Assembly: GCA_964624875.1 (NCBI GenBank)
Contig: CAZUZA010000022.1
Span: 1-22,354, forward strand
Direction: 5' to 3'
Source of the DNA: Atopostipes sp964624875
GTDB lineage: Bacteria; Bacillota; Bacilli; Lactobacillales; Carnobacteriaceae_A
Length of the DNA: 22,354 nucleotides
Each line of letters begins with the position of its first letter. Within the stretch, counting starts at the first letter, position 1. The position numbers and the translations under genes were made by a program. Positions 12,957-21,583 of the stretch are shown here, piece by piece. Below the pieces are notes generated by a model, which was not told the DNA's origin, made no database searches, and saw only the letters and a program-made list of their open reading frames with translations.

Positions 12957-13577
12957 ATGATAACCGTAAAAATACCCCTATATATAAATAACTCAAATAT
13001 GTCATCCATGATTCAAAACCTCGCAGACGCAGGGGTGAAAAGCATCGAGATGAATATCACGCAAATTCAAGGTAACCTTATCGTTGAGAATCAACCCGAC
13101 ACAGAGCACCCTGTTTCCTTAAAAGATGTTTTTTGTTTTATCAAACGAGAAAAGCTCCAGCTGCAACTCATCTTAAACTTACTCGAATCGAACTTAGAAA
13201 ACCAAGTTAGCTCACTTGTCGAGGAGTGGGATTTAAGAGGACAAGTTAAATACACGGGTCGGATTCTACCAACAGGCCTCTCCCTGTGGGATCGAACCAA
13301 CGTTTTTTATAACGTCGAAAACTGCCTCCCGACTTTCTATCAATTTGAGAACATCAAGAAAACGCACTTTGACGTCATTCACTACTTCCTGAAAAAATAC
13401 AAAGTCAAAACGTTTCGTATTCAAAAAAGAGGCCTCACAGAAGAACTGATTGCTTGGGCTCGTGAAATGGGGTTAGCATTATCCGTAGATGGCGTAGAAA
13501 CCTTAAGGGAAGCCAAGTACTATCTAGACCGTGGCGTCGATTATGTGTCCACTGACCAAATGTTACATGCACACTAA
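12957..13577 (+). CDS. Degenerate GDPD-like TIM-barrel protein
   Basis: Protein of 206 residues that follows the outline of glycerophosphodiester phosphodiesterases but lacks their catalytic residues. The C-terminal part (Trp-Ala-Arg-Glu-Met-Gly to Gly-Val-Asp-Tyr-Val-Ser-Thr-Asp) matches the end of the GDPD barrel. In the N-terminal part, Ile-Glu-Met-Asn (30-33) replaces Glu-x-Asp, Val-Glu-Asn-Gln (43-46) stands where His-Asp is expected, Leu-Ile-Leu-Asn-Leu-Leu replaces the Glu-x-Lys strand, and the opening His-Arg-Gly motif is missing. It is thus probably not a phosphodiesterase; it may bind a ligand or be a decaying gene, though the frame is intact and AGGAGG (12942-12947) is strong. Family assignment is inference from remnant motifs. 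Confidence 0.6.
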   Translation: MITVKIPLYINNSNMSSMIQNLADAGVKSIEMNITQIQGNLIVENQPDTEHPVSLKDVFCFIKREKLQLQLILNLLESNLENQVSSLVEEWDLRGQVKYTGRILPTGLSLWDRTNVFYNVENCLPTFYQFENIKKTHFDVIHYFLKKYKVKTFRIQKRGLTEELIAWAREMGLALSVDGVETLREAKYYLDRGVDYVSTDQMLHAH

Positions 13578-13606
13578 AAGAGTCACCCATTCATAAGCAA
13601 CCTCTC

Positions 13607-13642
13607 CCAATGCCTTTCACCCGAAAAGGCATTGGCTTTTTT
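13607..13642 (+). terminator. Intrinsic terminator after GDPD-like gene
   Basis: Perfect 11-bp stem CCAATGCCTTT (13607-13617) with AAAGGCATTGG (13625-13635), then C and six T residues. Confidence 0.92.
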
Positions 13643-13706
13643 ATACCCAAAGCCTGCTTCTACAAGAAGAAGCCATTTCACAAAGAGCTGGAAAAGCAGC
13701 TAAAAC

Positions 13707-13735
13707 TTCAAGCTTTCGCCATTTTGTGCTATTGT
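13707..13735 (+). promoter_or_regulatory. Candidate extended -10 promoter of FUSC-like gene
   Basis: TTCAAG (13707-13712), 17-nt spacer, and TGC followed by TATTGT (13730-13735). It lies 53 nt before the start codon and after the upstream terminator. Confidence 0.45.
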
Positions 13736-13788
13736 CTAATAGTAAAGAATGATTTGGTAGAACGAACAGAGAAAAAGAGGAGAGAACG

Positions 13789-14310
13789 ATGGATAAATAT
13801 CGAACGTATATCCCAGGTCGAAGAATTGTAAAAACGGCGATTGCGGTCTTTTTGAGTGTCCAATTGTTTTATTTACTTGGACATACGACACCTGTCCACG
13901 CTGCCCTAGCTTGTATTTTAACGATGCGAACAACAACTGACGAAACAAAATCAAGAGGCAAAAATCGGATAATCGGAACGTTAATTGGGGGAGTATCAGC
14001 TTATCTGTGTTTGATTTTTATTGACCGTCTGCAGCTTAGCTCAGTATCCAACTTTGCGCCCATCATCGTCGCCGTATTCGTCTTATTGTCATTAACCATC
14101 ACAAAAGCCTTACAGATGGATCCTTATGCAATGACGATCGCTTCTGTAGTGACAGTCGTAACCTTACTGTCGCATAACGAAAGCCACTTAGACGCCTTAT
14201 CTTATGTATCCATTCGTATTTTAGAGACCATTGTCGGCTTCGTTATCGCCTACATGGTCAACCGATACTTATTACCCCGACGCAACAAAACAGACTATTT
14301 AGGGTCCTAA
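13789..14310 (+). CDS. Short FUSC/aromatic acid exporter-like (ArAE_1, DUF939) membrane protein
   Basis: Protein of 173 residues with about four to five membrane segments. The N-terminal Gly-Arg-Arg-Ile-Val-Lys-Thr-Ala-Ile-Ala-Val and the later Arg-Ile-Ile-Gly-Thr-Leu-Ile-Gly-Gly are typical of the membrane half of FUSC/ArAE proteins. The C-terminal soluble half seen in longer relatives is missing, yet the frame ends normally in Arg-Tyr-Leu-Leu-Pro-Arg-Arg, as in other short firmicute members. Substrate unknown; transport of aromatic acids is only a family-level guess. AGAGGAG precedes the ATG. The NRDE-like gene follows 23 nt later, probably in the same transcript. Confidence 0.75.
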   Translation: MDKYRTYIPGRRIVKTAIAVFLSVQLFYLLGHTTPVHAALACILTMRTTTDETKSRGKNRIIGTLIGGVSAYLCLIFIDRLQLSSVSNFAPIIVAVFVLLSLTITKALQMDPYAMTIASVVTVVTLLSHNESHLDALSYVSIRILETIVGFVIAYMVNRYLLPRRNKTDYLGS

Positions 14311-14333
14311 TCAAATAGAACAGGAGCAAGCAC

Positions 14334-15110
14334 ATGTGTTTAGTAACCTTTATTAAAGACGGCCATCCCGATTACCCACTCATTTTACTCGCCAATCGCG
14401 ATGAGCTCTACGATCGCACAGCCACCCCGATTCACCGGTGGACCGACCACCCGAACGTCACAGCCGGCATCGACCTTTCCGAAAAAGGCACTTGGCTCGG
14501 CTATACGGATAACGGCCGCTTCATTGCCGTTTTAAACCATCCCTTTGTGAAATGGACGCCGACACTGGAACCACCACGATCGAGAGGGCAATTGTTGCGT
14601 GATTATTTAACCAGTGACCTTTCAATAGCAACCTTTGAAGCCTACTTAAAAGAAAATCGTACGAAGTATAATGGATTCCACTTATTATATGGCACCTTTG
14701 ATGATTTACGGTATTATTCCAACGTGGAGGACACCTTTTTACAATTTGACCAAGGCCTTTATTGCCTAGCCAATACGAAGGATGACTTAAGCAATCATCG
14801 TGTAGACCGTTCATCCGAGTTGCTGCAACAATATGTCGACACCAAAGATGGAAATTTAGACATGAAAGAATTAACGACTATTCTCATGGATAAAGAGGTC
14901 GCCAAGCAGATGCAAGATTACCCTGAAGAGATTAGTCAGGACTTAGCGATTAATAATTCCTCGGTTTTTATCGAAGGAGAAGAATTTGGCACGGTTGGAA
15001 CGACAGCGATTTTACTCCACAAAGACGGTACCATCCATGTCCGTGAAGTGAAATATAATCGTGATGGCATCACCGAAGTGACTGAAAAAACCCAAGCCCT
15101 AAAATATTAG
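14334..15110 (+). CDS. NRDE family protein (TANGO2-like)
   Basis: Protein of 258 residues beginning Met-Cys-Leu-Val and carrying the family motif Ala-Asn-Arg-Asp-Glu (20-24). Further landmarks are Gly-Thr-Trp-Leu-Gly in the first third and Gly-Thr-Val-Gly-Thr-Thr-Ala near the end. The N-terminal Cys after Met suggests an Ntn-hydrolase-like fold, as proposed for this family. The human relative TANGO2 affects Golgi organisation and lipid or haem metabolism; the bacterial role is not established. No signal peptide. AGGAG lies 8 nt before the ATG. It follows the FUSC-like gene closely and is closed by a terminator. Confidence 0.88.
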   Translation: MCLVTFIKDGHPDYPLILLANRDELYDRTATPIHRWTDHPNVTAGIDLSEKGTWLGYTDNGRFIAVLNHPFVKWTPTLEPPRSRGQLLRDYLTSDLSIATFEAYLKENRTKYNGFHLLYGTFDDLRYYSNVEDTFLQFDQGLYCLANTKDDLSNHRVDRSSELLQQYVDTKDGNLDMKELTTILMDKEVAKQMQDYPEEISQDLAINNSSVFIEGEEFGTVGTTAILLHKDGTIHVREVKYNRDGITEVTEKTQALKY

Positions 15111-15115
15111 AATAA

Positions 15116-15161
15116 AAGAATCAATCATTTGGGAAAAACTTAGAATGGTTGATTCTTTTTT
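15116..15161 (+). terminator. Intrinsic terminator after NRDE-like gene
   Basis: A 14-bp stem, AAGAATCAATCATT (15116-15129) with AATGGTTGATTCTT (15144-15157, one G-T pair), and a T-run to 15161. Confidence 0.9.
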
Positions 15162-15201
15162 GTTATGATTATAGGAACTACAAAGAATAGGAGCCACACA
15201 T

Positions 15202-16344
15202 ATGCGCATTTTACATACAGCCGATTGGCATTTAGGGAAAATCGTCAATGAATTTTCCATGTTGCCTCTGCAGAAAGAATACTTAACCCAACTCATTCAA
15301 CAAGTAAAAGACTTAAACGTAGATGCCCTAATTATGGCCGGTGATTTATACGATCGCTCGATTCCACCCAAGGAAGCCGTCAGCCTGGCCAACTGGGTCT
15401 TTACCGAATTGACGCAAAAGATCGGCATTCCGATCTTTGTCATCGCTGGCAATCACGACAGCAACGAACGCGTCGAATATGGCGCCGAGCTCTTGTCGGG
15501 AAGCCAGCTCTTCATCGAAGGCACTACCAAAAATACGATTCGCAAAGTTGCACTCGACGGCTACAATTTCTATCTCTGTCCTTTTGATGATCATCGCGTG
15601 ATTCGTGAAGTCCTTCAAGATGAAACGATTAAGAATCCCGAAGACGCTTTGCGTGCACAACTTGCGAGACTTGAAGACGAATGGTCTGCTGACGAAGTAA
15701 ATATCTTACTATATCATGGCTTTCTAGTAAATTTCCAGACCGATGAGGAACTCGAAGAGTCTGATTCTGAGCGTCCGTTAACGATTGGGACAGCAGAATA
15801 TATTCCCGTAGACGTCGTCGAACAGTTTGACTATGTCGCACTTGGTCATTTACATAAAGCTCAAAAAGTAAAGAGCGACCACATTCGTTATAGTGGTTCG
15901 CCTTTAAAATACTCTAAATCAGAAGCAAATTATAAGAAGCAAAATCTCTTGCTAGAATGGACCGAAGGCGATTTAGAAATCGAATCGTTACCGATTAAGC
16001 TCTCCAAAGATCTAAGAGTCATCCGCGGAAAGTTTGCTGATATTATGCAGGATACTTCCGATGACTATGTGTTTTTTGAATTAGAAGACACCGAATACGT
16101 ATTAGATGCGATGAACCGTCTGCGCAACAATTACCCATTTGCGATGGCGTTAGAGTACACGCATAGTAAGGAAAGAGAAAAATTAACCCTATCCCATACC
16201 AAGGAAAACATTCAAGAAAAACCATTGGATCTCTTATTCAATGACTTTTACGAAACGAATGTGGGGATGCCTTTAAATGAGGAACAAAAAGAAGTCGTGA
16301 TTGCGACTTTAGAAGAAGTGAAAGAAATGGAGGATGACAAATGA
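15202..16344 (+). CDS. sbcD: Exonuclease SbcCD subunit D (Mre11-like nuclease)
   Basis: Protein of 380 residues. Its calcineurin-like phosphoesterase motifs supply the two-metal site: Asp-x-His (D8, H10), Gly-Asp-x-x-Asp (D48), Gly-Asn-His-Asp (N84, H85), H172 in Tyr-His-Gly and Gly-His-Leu-His (H216, H218). A capping domain follows. With SbcC it forms an ATP-dependent nuclease that opens hairpins and cuts protein-blocked DNA ends, which keeps long palindromes unstable. AGGAG precedes the ATG. The last four bases (ATGA) overlap the sbcC start, so expression is coupled. A promoter is likely in 15145-15195 but no clear one was identified. Confidence 0.95.
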   Translation: MRILHTADWHLGKIVNEFSMLPLQKEYLTQLIQQVKDLNVDALIMAGDLYDRSIPPKEAVSLANWVFTELTQKIGIPIFVIAGNHDSNERVEYGAELLSGSQLFIEGTTKNTIRKVALDGYNFYLCPFDDHRVIREVLQDETIKNPEDALRAQLARLEDEWSADEVNILLYHGFLVNFQTDEELEESDSERPLTIGTAEYIPVDVVEQFDYVALGHLHKAQKVKSDHIRYSGSPLKYSKSEANYKKQNLLLEWTEGDLEIESLPIKLSKDLRVIRGKFADIMQDTSDDYVFFELEDTEYVLDAMNRLRNNYPFAMALEYTHSKEREKLTLSHTKENIQEKPLDLLFNDFYETNVGMPLNEEQKEVVIATLEEVKEMEDDK

Positions 16345-19139
16345 GACCTCTACGTTTAGTAATGAATGCCTTTGGCCCTTATCGAGGAAAAATTGACTTA
16401 GACTTTACAAAATTTGGCACCTCATCCATTTTCTTAGTGAACGGACCAACGGGGGCAGGTAAGACCATGATTTTTGATGCCTTGACGTATGCCCTGTATA
16501 ACGAAACTAGTGGGAAATCACGTGACGCAGATATGTTGAAATCACAATTTGCAACGGATGAAGACCTCTGTTATGTCGAACTAACCTTTGAATTGGGAGG
16601 CGCTACCTATCGTGTTTACCGTGTCCCACAACAAAAAGGCCCCGGACAACGTACGAAAACAAAGAAGTGGACCTCTGAAGTGGAGTTTTATCGCGATGAT
16701 GAACTATTAGAAACAGGGCGTAATGCCACAGTTGCCATCCAAACACTGATGGGTTTAACTGTTGAACAATTTCGTCAAATAGTGATGCTACCTCAAGGTG
16801 AGTTCCGTCGTCTACTTGTTTCTGGCAGTAATGAAAAGGAAGAAATCTTCCGCAATATATTTGGAACAGGCCATATTCAGGCTTTTCAAGAGCGTCTAAA
16901 AGATAAACGACGTGACTTACGCAACTCATTTAAAGAGTTCGAAGCCAAACGAGAGCAAATATTATCTTCAATTGTCGTGGAAGAAGATGCTGTATTAGCG
17001 GATGCGATTGAACGGAAAGACAGCGAAAAAGTCATTGACTGCTTAAGTCAAACGATTGAAGTAATGGATAAAGAGCTCGTTCAAACACGAGCAGCAAAAG
17101 AGACCCTAGATCAACAGGCTAAAAAAGATGAAATAGCATTAGGNNNNNNNNNNNNNNNNNNNNNNNNNNNNNNNNNNNNNNNNNNNNNNNNNNNNNNNNN
17201 NNNNNNNNNNNNNNNNNNNNNNNNNNNNNNNNNNNNNNNNNNNCAGCAGTTAAAAACAACCATTGAAGATACGATTAAACTGGAAAGCCTGCTTGAAGGT
17301 ACACAAAAAGATATTCAAACCTTAGAAGCCGATATTGAAAATATCCAAACATGGCGTACGGATTTAAAAGAAATGACGGAGCAGATAAACAGCTTAACCA
17401 AAGACTTAACGGATGTGAATGAAGAAAAAGGCATTTTAGAAAAGTTAGCGAAACTAAAAGGGGAGCTTGCCGGCTTACTGAAAGAAAATAAGACAGTGAC
17501 GGAACGAGCAAATGCTTCGGAACACCTTTACGATACTGCTCGACAACAATATTTTGGTAATTTAGCTGGTATCTTAGCAATGGAATTAGAGGAAGAGGAA
17601 CCTTGTCCGGTATGTGGCTCCGTTCATCATCCAGCGAAAGCGAGTAGCCAAGAGGGCACCGTTACGGATGAGGAACTAACCCAATTAGAAAAACAGCGTG
17701 CAAAAGATAAGCAATTTGAACAACTTATTGCAGAACGCGTGAATACGAAAGCCAACGCCATTAAAGAGCAACAAGACTTACTTGGTTATGAAGTTCAAGA
17801 TATCGAAGAGAGATTAACTGAAGTCAAAGAAAGTTCATTACAGTTAGAACAACGTGTGAATGAATCCTTGGCCACAAAAGACGCTTTAGAGAAACAATTG
17901 GAACGCGAAACCGCTTGGCGTGAAGCCTTAGCGAAAGCACAACAAAGTTATCAAGAAACGCTGCTGCAGTCGACACAAGCAAACAATCAAAAAGAATTAC
18001 TTGTGGCGAAAATAAAAGAAGGACGCAACCAAGTTGAGGCCATTAAAGCCAACTTACACTTTGCTTCAGCCAAAGCTGTCCAAGCTGAAATCGATACAAA
18101 GAATGAGCAAATCGCAACGATTGAGAAGCATGCAACGGCGATCCAGCAGCAATTAACAGATGCAAAAACAAAGCAAGCTTCTTTAGAAGCGACCATTCAT
18201 ATGCTCGAAAAACAATTAACCGAGCAAACCACACAGCTAGAGGCTCAAAGTGTTGTCTTTGAAGAATTGCTCGCAAAATATGACTTTACAGAAGAGTTTG
18301 CCGTCCATTTATTGGAAGTAGCAACGAAAGAACAGTTTATAAATGAGCTGAAACAATATGAGGAAGAAAAAGCCTTCAATACTCGTCGTTTAGCAGAAGT
18401 TGAAACACAACTCGCAACGAATAAAGATACCCGTTCGCTTGCTGAAATTGAAACGAATTTATTCGAAACACACAAAACAATAACCGAAACAAATGAAACA
18501 ATTGAAGCTTTGATTACACAAGTGAGTCAATACAAAACAAGCTTGCAGGGGATGCAGGCAAACTTCAAAGCCAGTGAGAAAATCGCGAAACCATTGGCTA
18601 TCTATGAGGAATTAGCTGAAATAGCGGATGGAAGGAAACTCGCAGGTTATGTTTCTTTTGAACGCTATGTCTTAAGTATTTATTTTGAAGAAGTCTTACA
18701 TGCAGCTAACCAGCGCTTTGAAAACATGACGAACAATCAGTATGAAATGATCCGTCGTGAAGACCGCACAAAAGGGGGCGGCGCTGAAGGTTTAGATATT
18801 GACGTATTTGATCGCTATACTGGTAAGACGCGTAGTGTCAATACATTATCTGGAGGGGAAACATTTAAAGCCTCATTAGCGTTAGCGCTAGGTCTGAGTG
18901 AGATCATTCAAAGCCAACAAGGTGGGGTTCATGTAGATACCCTCTTTGTGGATGAAGGCTTTGGAACGCTGGATGTAGATTCTTTAGAAGTCGCTATTGA
19001 AACTTTAATTGACCTTCAAACGACAGGTCGCTTAATTGGAATTATCTCGCACGTGGAGGAATTAAAAGAACGTATTCCAGCTCGTATTGTCGTTGAGAAG
19101 CAACAAGAAGGTAGCCATGCCTACATTGAAGTCGAATAA
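16341..19139 (+). CDS. sbcC: Exonuclease SbcCD subunit C (Rad50-like ATPase), interrupted by an assembly gap
   Basis: 932 codons as drawn, including the 100-N gap. The N-terminal ATPase lobe has Walker A Gly-Pro-Thr-Gly-Ala-Gly-Lys-Thr (35-42) and the Q-loop Leu-Pro-Gln-Gly-Glu-Phe-Arg. A long coiled coil surrounds the zinc hook Cys-Pro-Val-Cys (422-425 as numbered). The C-terminal lobe has the signature Leu-Ser-Gly-Gly-Glu (836-840), Walker B ending Asp-Glu (871-872) and Ile-Ser-His. It is the ATP-driven clamp of SbcCD. The drawn length is shorter than most relatives (about 1,000-1,100 residues), and the coil before the hook is shorter than the coil after it, so the gap probably hides more than 100 bases. 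The reading frame is the same on both sides of the drawn gap. It overlaps sbcD by 4 nt, and the next gene starts 40 nt downstream. Confidence 0.94.
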   Translation: MRPLRLVMNAFGPYRGKIDLDFTKFGTSSIFLVNGPTGAGKTMIFDALTYALYNETSGKSRDADMLKSQFATDEDLCYVELTFELGGATYRVYRVPQQKGPGQRTKTKKWTSEVEFYRDDELLETGRNATVAIQTLMGLTVEQFRQIVMLPQGEFRRLLVSGSNEKEEIFRNIFGTGHIQAFQERLKDKRRDLRNSFKEFEAKREQILSSIVVEEDAVLADAIERKDSEKVIDCLSQTIEVMDKELVQTRAAKETLDQQAKKDEIALXXXXXXXXXXXXXXXXXXXXXXXXXXXXXXXXXXQQLKTTIEDTIKLESLLEGTQKDIQTLEADIENIQTWRTDLKEMTEQINSLTKDLTDVNEEKGILEKLAKLKGELAGLLKENKTVTERANASEHLYDTARQQYFGNLAGILAMELEEEEPCPVCGSVHHPAKASSQEGTVTDEELTQLEKQRAKDKQFEQLIAERVNTKANAIKEQQDLLGYEVQDIEERLTEVKESSLQLEQRVNESLATKDALEKQLERETAWREALAKAQQSYQETLLQSTQANNQKELLVAKIKEGRNQVEAIKANLHFASAKAVQAEIDTKNEQIATIEKHATAIQQQLTDAKTKQASLEATIHMLEKQLTEQTTQLEAQSVVFEELLAKYDFTEEFAVHLLEVATKEQFINELKQYEEEKAFNTRRLAEVETQLATNKDTRSLAEIETNLFETHKTITETNETIEALITQVSQYKTSLQGMQANFKASEKIAKPLAIYEELAEIADGRKLAGYVSFERYVLSIYFEEVLHAANQRFENMTNNQYEMIRREDRTKGGGAEGLDIDVFDRYTGKTRSVNTLSGGETFKASLALALGLSEIIQSQQGGVHVDTLFVDEGFGTLDVDSLEVAIETLIDLQTTGRLIGIISHVEELKERIPARIVVEKQQEGSHAYIEVE
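17144..17243. other. Assembly gap (100 N) inside sbcC
   Basis: Exactly 100 N inside the coiled-coil region before the zinc hook. Repetitive coiled-coil coding DNA often breaks assemblies. The true length is unknown; if sbcC is intact it should be of the form 3n+1. Confidence 0.97.
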
Positions 19140-19179
19140 TATTTGCTGATTAGTTGATGGAAACGAAGGGATTAAAAAT

Positions 19180-20379
19180 ATGAGACAAGTTACATTAGAA
19201 ACAACTCGCTATATGTGGAGGAATGAGAAAAACCGTCTGTTCATGGGACTATTAACAATTCTTGTGTTCTTTTATACGCTATTTGTTGTGCCAAATATTT
19301 CGGGTGAAAATGAAATCAATATAAGTAACCTTGAACGCGATATGCAGGGAAACGTGGTTCAATTTGAACAAGCTTTAAAAGATGGCTTAATTGTCCCGAA
19401 TGCTTTAACCGGAACAACAGCTTACACGGGCATGCGTCGTTCATATGTGGCCCAAAGAGAAGTGTTAACGGCGTTGAAACAAGGAGATGTGCGCCGTTAT
19501 ATATCAATACCTTACCGACCAAATGCTGAAATCGCTGAGCTATCGGGCTTGGAACAATTAGCGTATGATTTTTTAGGTTATGAAATGGAACAACCTTTTC
19601 AAGCTCAAAAGAATCACTATTATGCGACTGAGGTAGATGATTTATCTTTTCATATCGTTCATGATCGGACGAGTATCCAACAGCTCAACCTGTTTTTACT
19701 CGGTTTTGGCCCCATCTTATTATTACTTGGTTTAATTTTTATGATTAGTGATGTCCATGTGAAAGACAGAAGTTTAGAAACCCAAAAAGTAGGGCATCCA
19801 CTTAGTTGGCAAAAATACACATGGGTGCAGGCAATGTCAGCACTAGGGTTTGTCGCTGCTTTCTATGTCGCGCTAGGCCTTGGCTTTTATCTCTTGAATG
19901 GTATTTTACATGGCTTTGGTTCATTCCAGTTTCCAACAGGCTTTTATGAAGCAAACTTTAAGATTGGCGTGTACAGTCCGGAGAATTTCCAACTGGAAAC
20001 AATTAGCTGGTTTATGCTACGAATCGCGCCTTATTTAGCGCTATTAGGGTATTTCTTTGCGCGCCTAAATACATTATTAAGCTTATGGACGAAACAAGCT
20101 GTAGTAACGATGGCTCTAGGTATGTTTACGGTCCTCTTTCAATTTATATATTATGGCTCAGAAGCAACTGAATTACTCGGTGTACACATCAAACAATTCC
20201 CACAGACTTATTTTGATATTGGAAAAGTATTAACGGGGCGCTTTGAGCTACAGATTGCTGAAGCCATTCCGGACTTATTTAGTCAAGGATTACTGGTATT
20301 AGGCATCACAATCGTCATCATTGAGCTATTGATTTACATTTCATCGAAAAAAATAACAAGACAAAAGTTCTTTAACTAG
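19180..20379 (+). CDS. ABC transporter permease with large extracytoplasmic domain, copy 1
   Basis: Protein of 399 residues. One membrane segment lies at about 20-38, then a hydrophilic region of about 130 residues that should be outside the cell, then a cluster of about five to six membrane segments from about 170 to the C-terminus. This resembles ABC-2 type exporter permeases with an inserted extracytoplasmic domain. It shares layout with the next gene, and the ATPase gene at 21580 completes an exporter. Substrate unknown; relatives often export lipids, peptides or antimicrobials. AAGGG (19166-19170) lies 9 nt before the ATG. It begins 40 nt after sbcC with no terminator between, so read-through is likely. 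Confidence 0.78.
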   Translation: MRQVTLETTRYMWRNEKNRLFMGLLTILVFFYTLFVVPNISGENEINISNLERDMQGNVVQFEQALKDGLIVPNALTGTTAYTGMRRSYVAQREVLTALKQGDVRRYISIPYRPNAEIAELSGLEQLAYDFLGYEMEQPFQAQKNHYYATEVDDLSFHIVHDRTSIQQLNLFLLGFGPILLLLGLIFMISDVHVKDRSLETQKVGHPLSWQKYTWVQAMSALGFVAAFYVALGLGFYLLNGILHGFGSFQFPTGFYEANFKIGVYSPENFQLETISWFMLRIAPYLALLGYFFARLNTLLSLWTKQAVVTMALGMFTVLFQFIYYGSEATELLGVHIKQFPQTYFDIGKVLTGRFELQIAEAIPDLFSQGLLVLGITIVIIELLIYISSKKITRQKFFN

Positions 20380-20392
20380 GGAGGGAATGGCT

Positions 20393-21583
20393 ATGCGTAA
20401 AATTGCTAAGTGGAATTGGTTGCGAATTATTCGTGATTGGAAGACACGTATTTTATTGGTATTATTTTTAGTGTTTTTTGGGTCGTTCTCTTTACTGTAT
20501 CGACAGCAAAATGTGACGTTTCCGGTGTCGGAGTTGCGAGAAGAGTACCAGGATGAGCGCCAGATTTATCGTTTGATTCCTAAGGACCATTTTGAGGGGG
20601 AGTTAGGGCAAGAGGTGCAAAAACGTTTGGGGAGTAACTCAGTCGCGCTTGGGATTAACCGTTATATTTTAGGGAAGCGTCAGGGGAATGTGATTGAGGG
20701 CATTGATTTTTTACCGGATTATATTGAGAGTGGCAGGACCTTAGTCGAAAACAACTTGTTTTTGTATGACGCAACGGAATTTGCGTCGTATGACTTATTA
20801 GTGGAGGAATATTTACCACCTTATGAAGAGGTGCTTGAACAAAGCCGCTTTTTCGATGCCTTAGAAACGAGTGGTTTAGATATTGAGTGGAATCCATTTT
20901 CAGCTGCACAAATTACGCTAACGAGTGTGGAGTTGCTGGCTGGTATGATTTTATTCTTGATTATCGCGCTTTTTGCAGCAGATCATTTTACGAAGGACCA
21001 AGAAGGAAATTGGAGTGCCACGCAAGGTTGGCCGATTCCGTGGAAAACGCAATGGCGATTGCGAAGTGGCTATTTGTGGGGCTTACTCTGGGTCTTCGTG
21101 TTGGCCGGAATTGGAATGAGTTACCTGCTTAGTTTGCAGACGGAGACGAGTGGGAGCTTTACGTATCCTGTGAGTATTTACCAAGAGGGTGGGATTCATT
21201 ACATCCCGATGTGGAAGTATTTAATCCTTACGATTATTTTAGCGATGGCTTTATCCTACGTCTTGTTATTATTGACAACGGGCTTGAGCTGGATTTTCAG
21301 AAATATATACTTAACCATTCTTGTAACAGTCGGGGTTTTCTTTATTCCACAAGTTTGGAATTTCTTGCCAACGTTTAGTTCATGGCAGCCCAGTCTCTAT
21401 CTCGACTTACTAGGGGTTTTACAAGGGACTACCGCAATGAATACAGGATTAGAGGGTATTGTTTGGTGGAAGGCCATTATCGCTTACGGGGTACTTATAC
21501 TAGGGCTGGAGTTCGTGTTTTCAAAAGTATTTTCATATATTCCAACCGGGACAGCTGGTTTACAAAGGAGAGAGCAAGCATGA
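20393..21583 (+). CDS. ABC transporter permease with large extracytoplasmic domain, copy 2
   Basis: Protein of 396 residues with the same layout as the preceding gene: a membrane segment at about 18-36, an acidic extracytoplasmic region of about 140 residues, then about six membrane segments. Sequence identity to its neighbour is low but the topology suggests paralogy, as in heterodimeric exporters. The in-frame ATG at 20387 is only 2 nt after GGAGG (20380-20384); the ATG at 20393 is 8 nt away and is preferred. The upstream stop is at 20377-20379. The stop codon overlaps the ATPase start (ATGA, 21580-21583), so the subunits are translationally coupled. Many GGG- and GTG-containing codons in the first 500 bases contrast with the neighbours. 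Confidence 0.78.
   Translation: MRKIAKWNWLRIIRDWKTRILLVLFLVFFGSFSLLYRQQNVTFPVSELREEYQDERQIYRLIPKDHFEGELGQEVQKRLGSNSVALGINRYILGKRQGNVIEGIDFLPDYIESGRTLVENNLFLYDATEFASYDLLVEEYLPPYEEVLEQSRFFDALETSGLDIEWNPFSAAQITLTSVELLAGMILFLIIALFAADHFTKDQEGNWSATQGWPIPWKTQWRLRSGYLWGLLWVFVLAGIGMSYLLSLQTETSGSFTYPVSIYQEGGIHYIPMWKYLILTIILAMALSYVLLLLTTGLSWIFRNIYLTILVTVGVFFIPQVWNFLPTFSSWQPSLYLDLLGVLQGTTAMNTGLEGIVWWKAIIAYGVLILGLEFVFSKVFSYIPTGTAGLQRREQA

Noticed and set aside
13643..13700. Small hairpin with GCTTCT/GAAGAAGC arms after the GDPD-like terminator
   Set aside because: Short and imperfect with no T-run; no support for a terminator or RNA gene.
16525..16545. CACGTG core in sbcC as a parS site
   Set aside because: Only the central six bases match; the flanks differ from the parS consensus at most positions.
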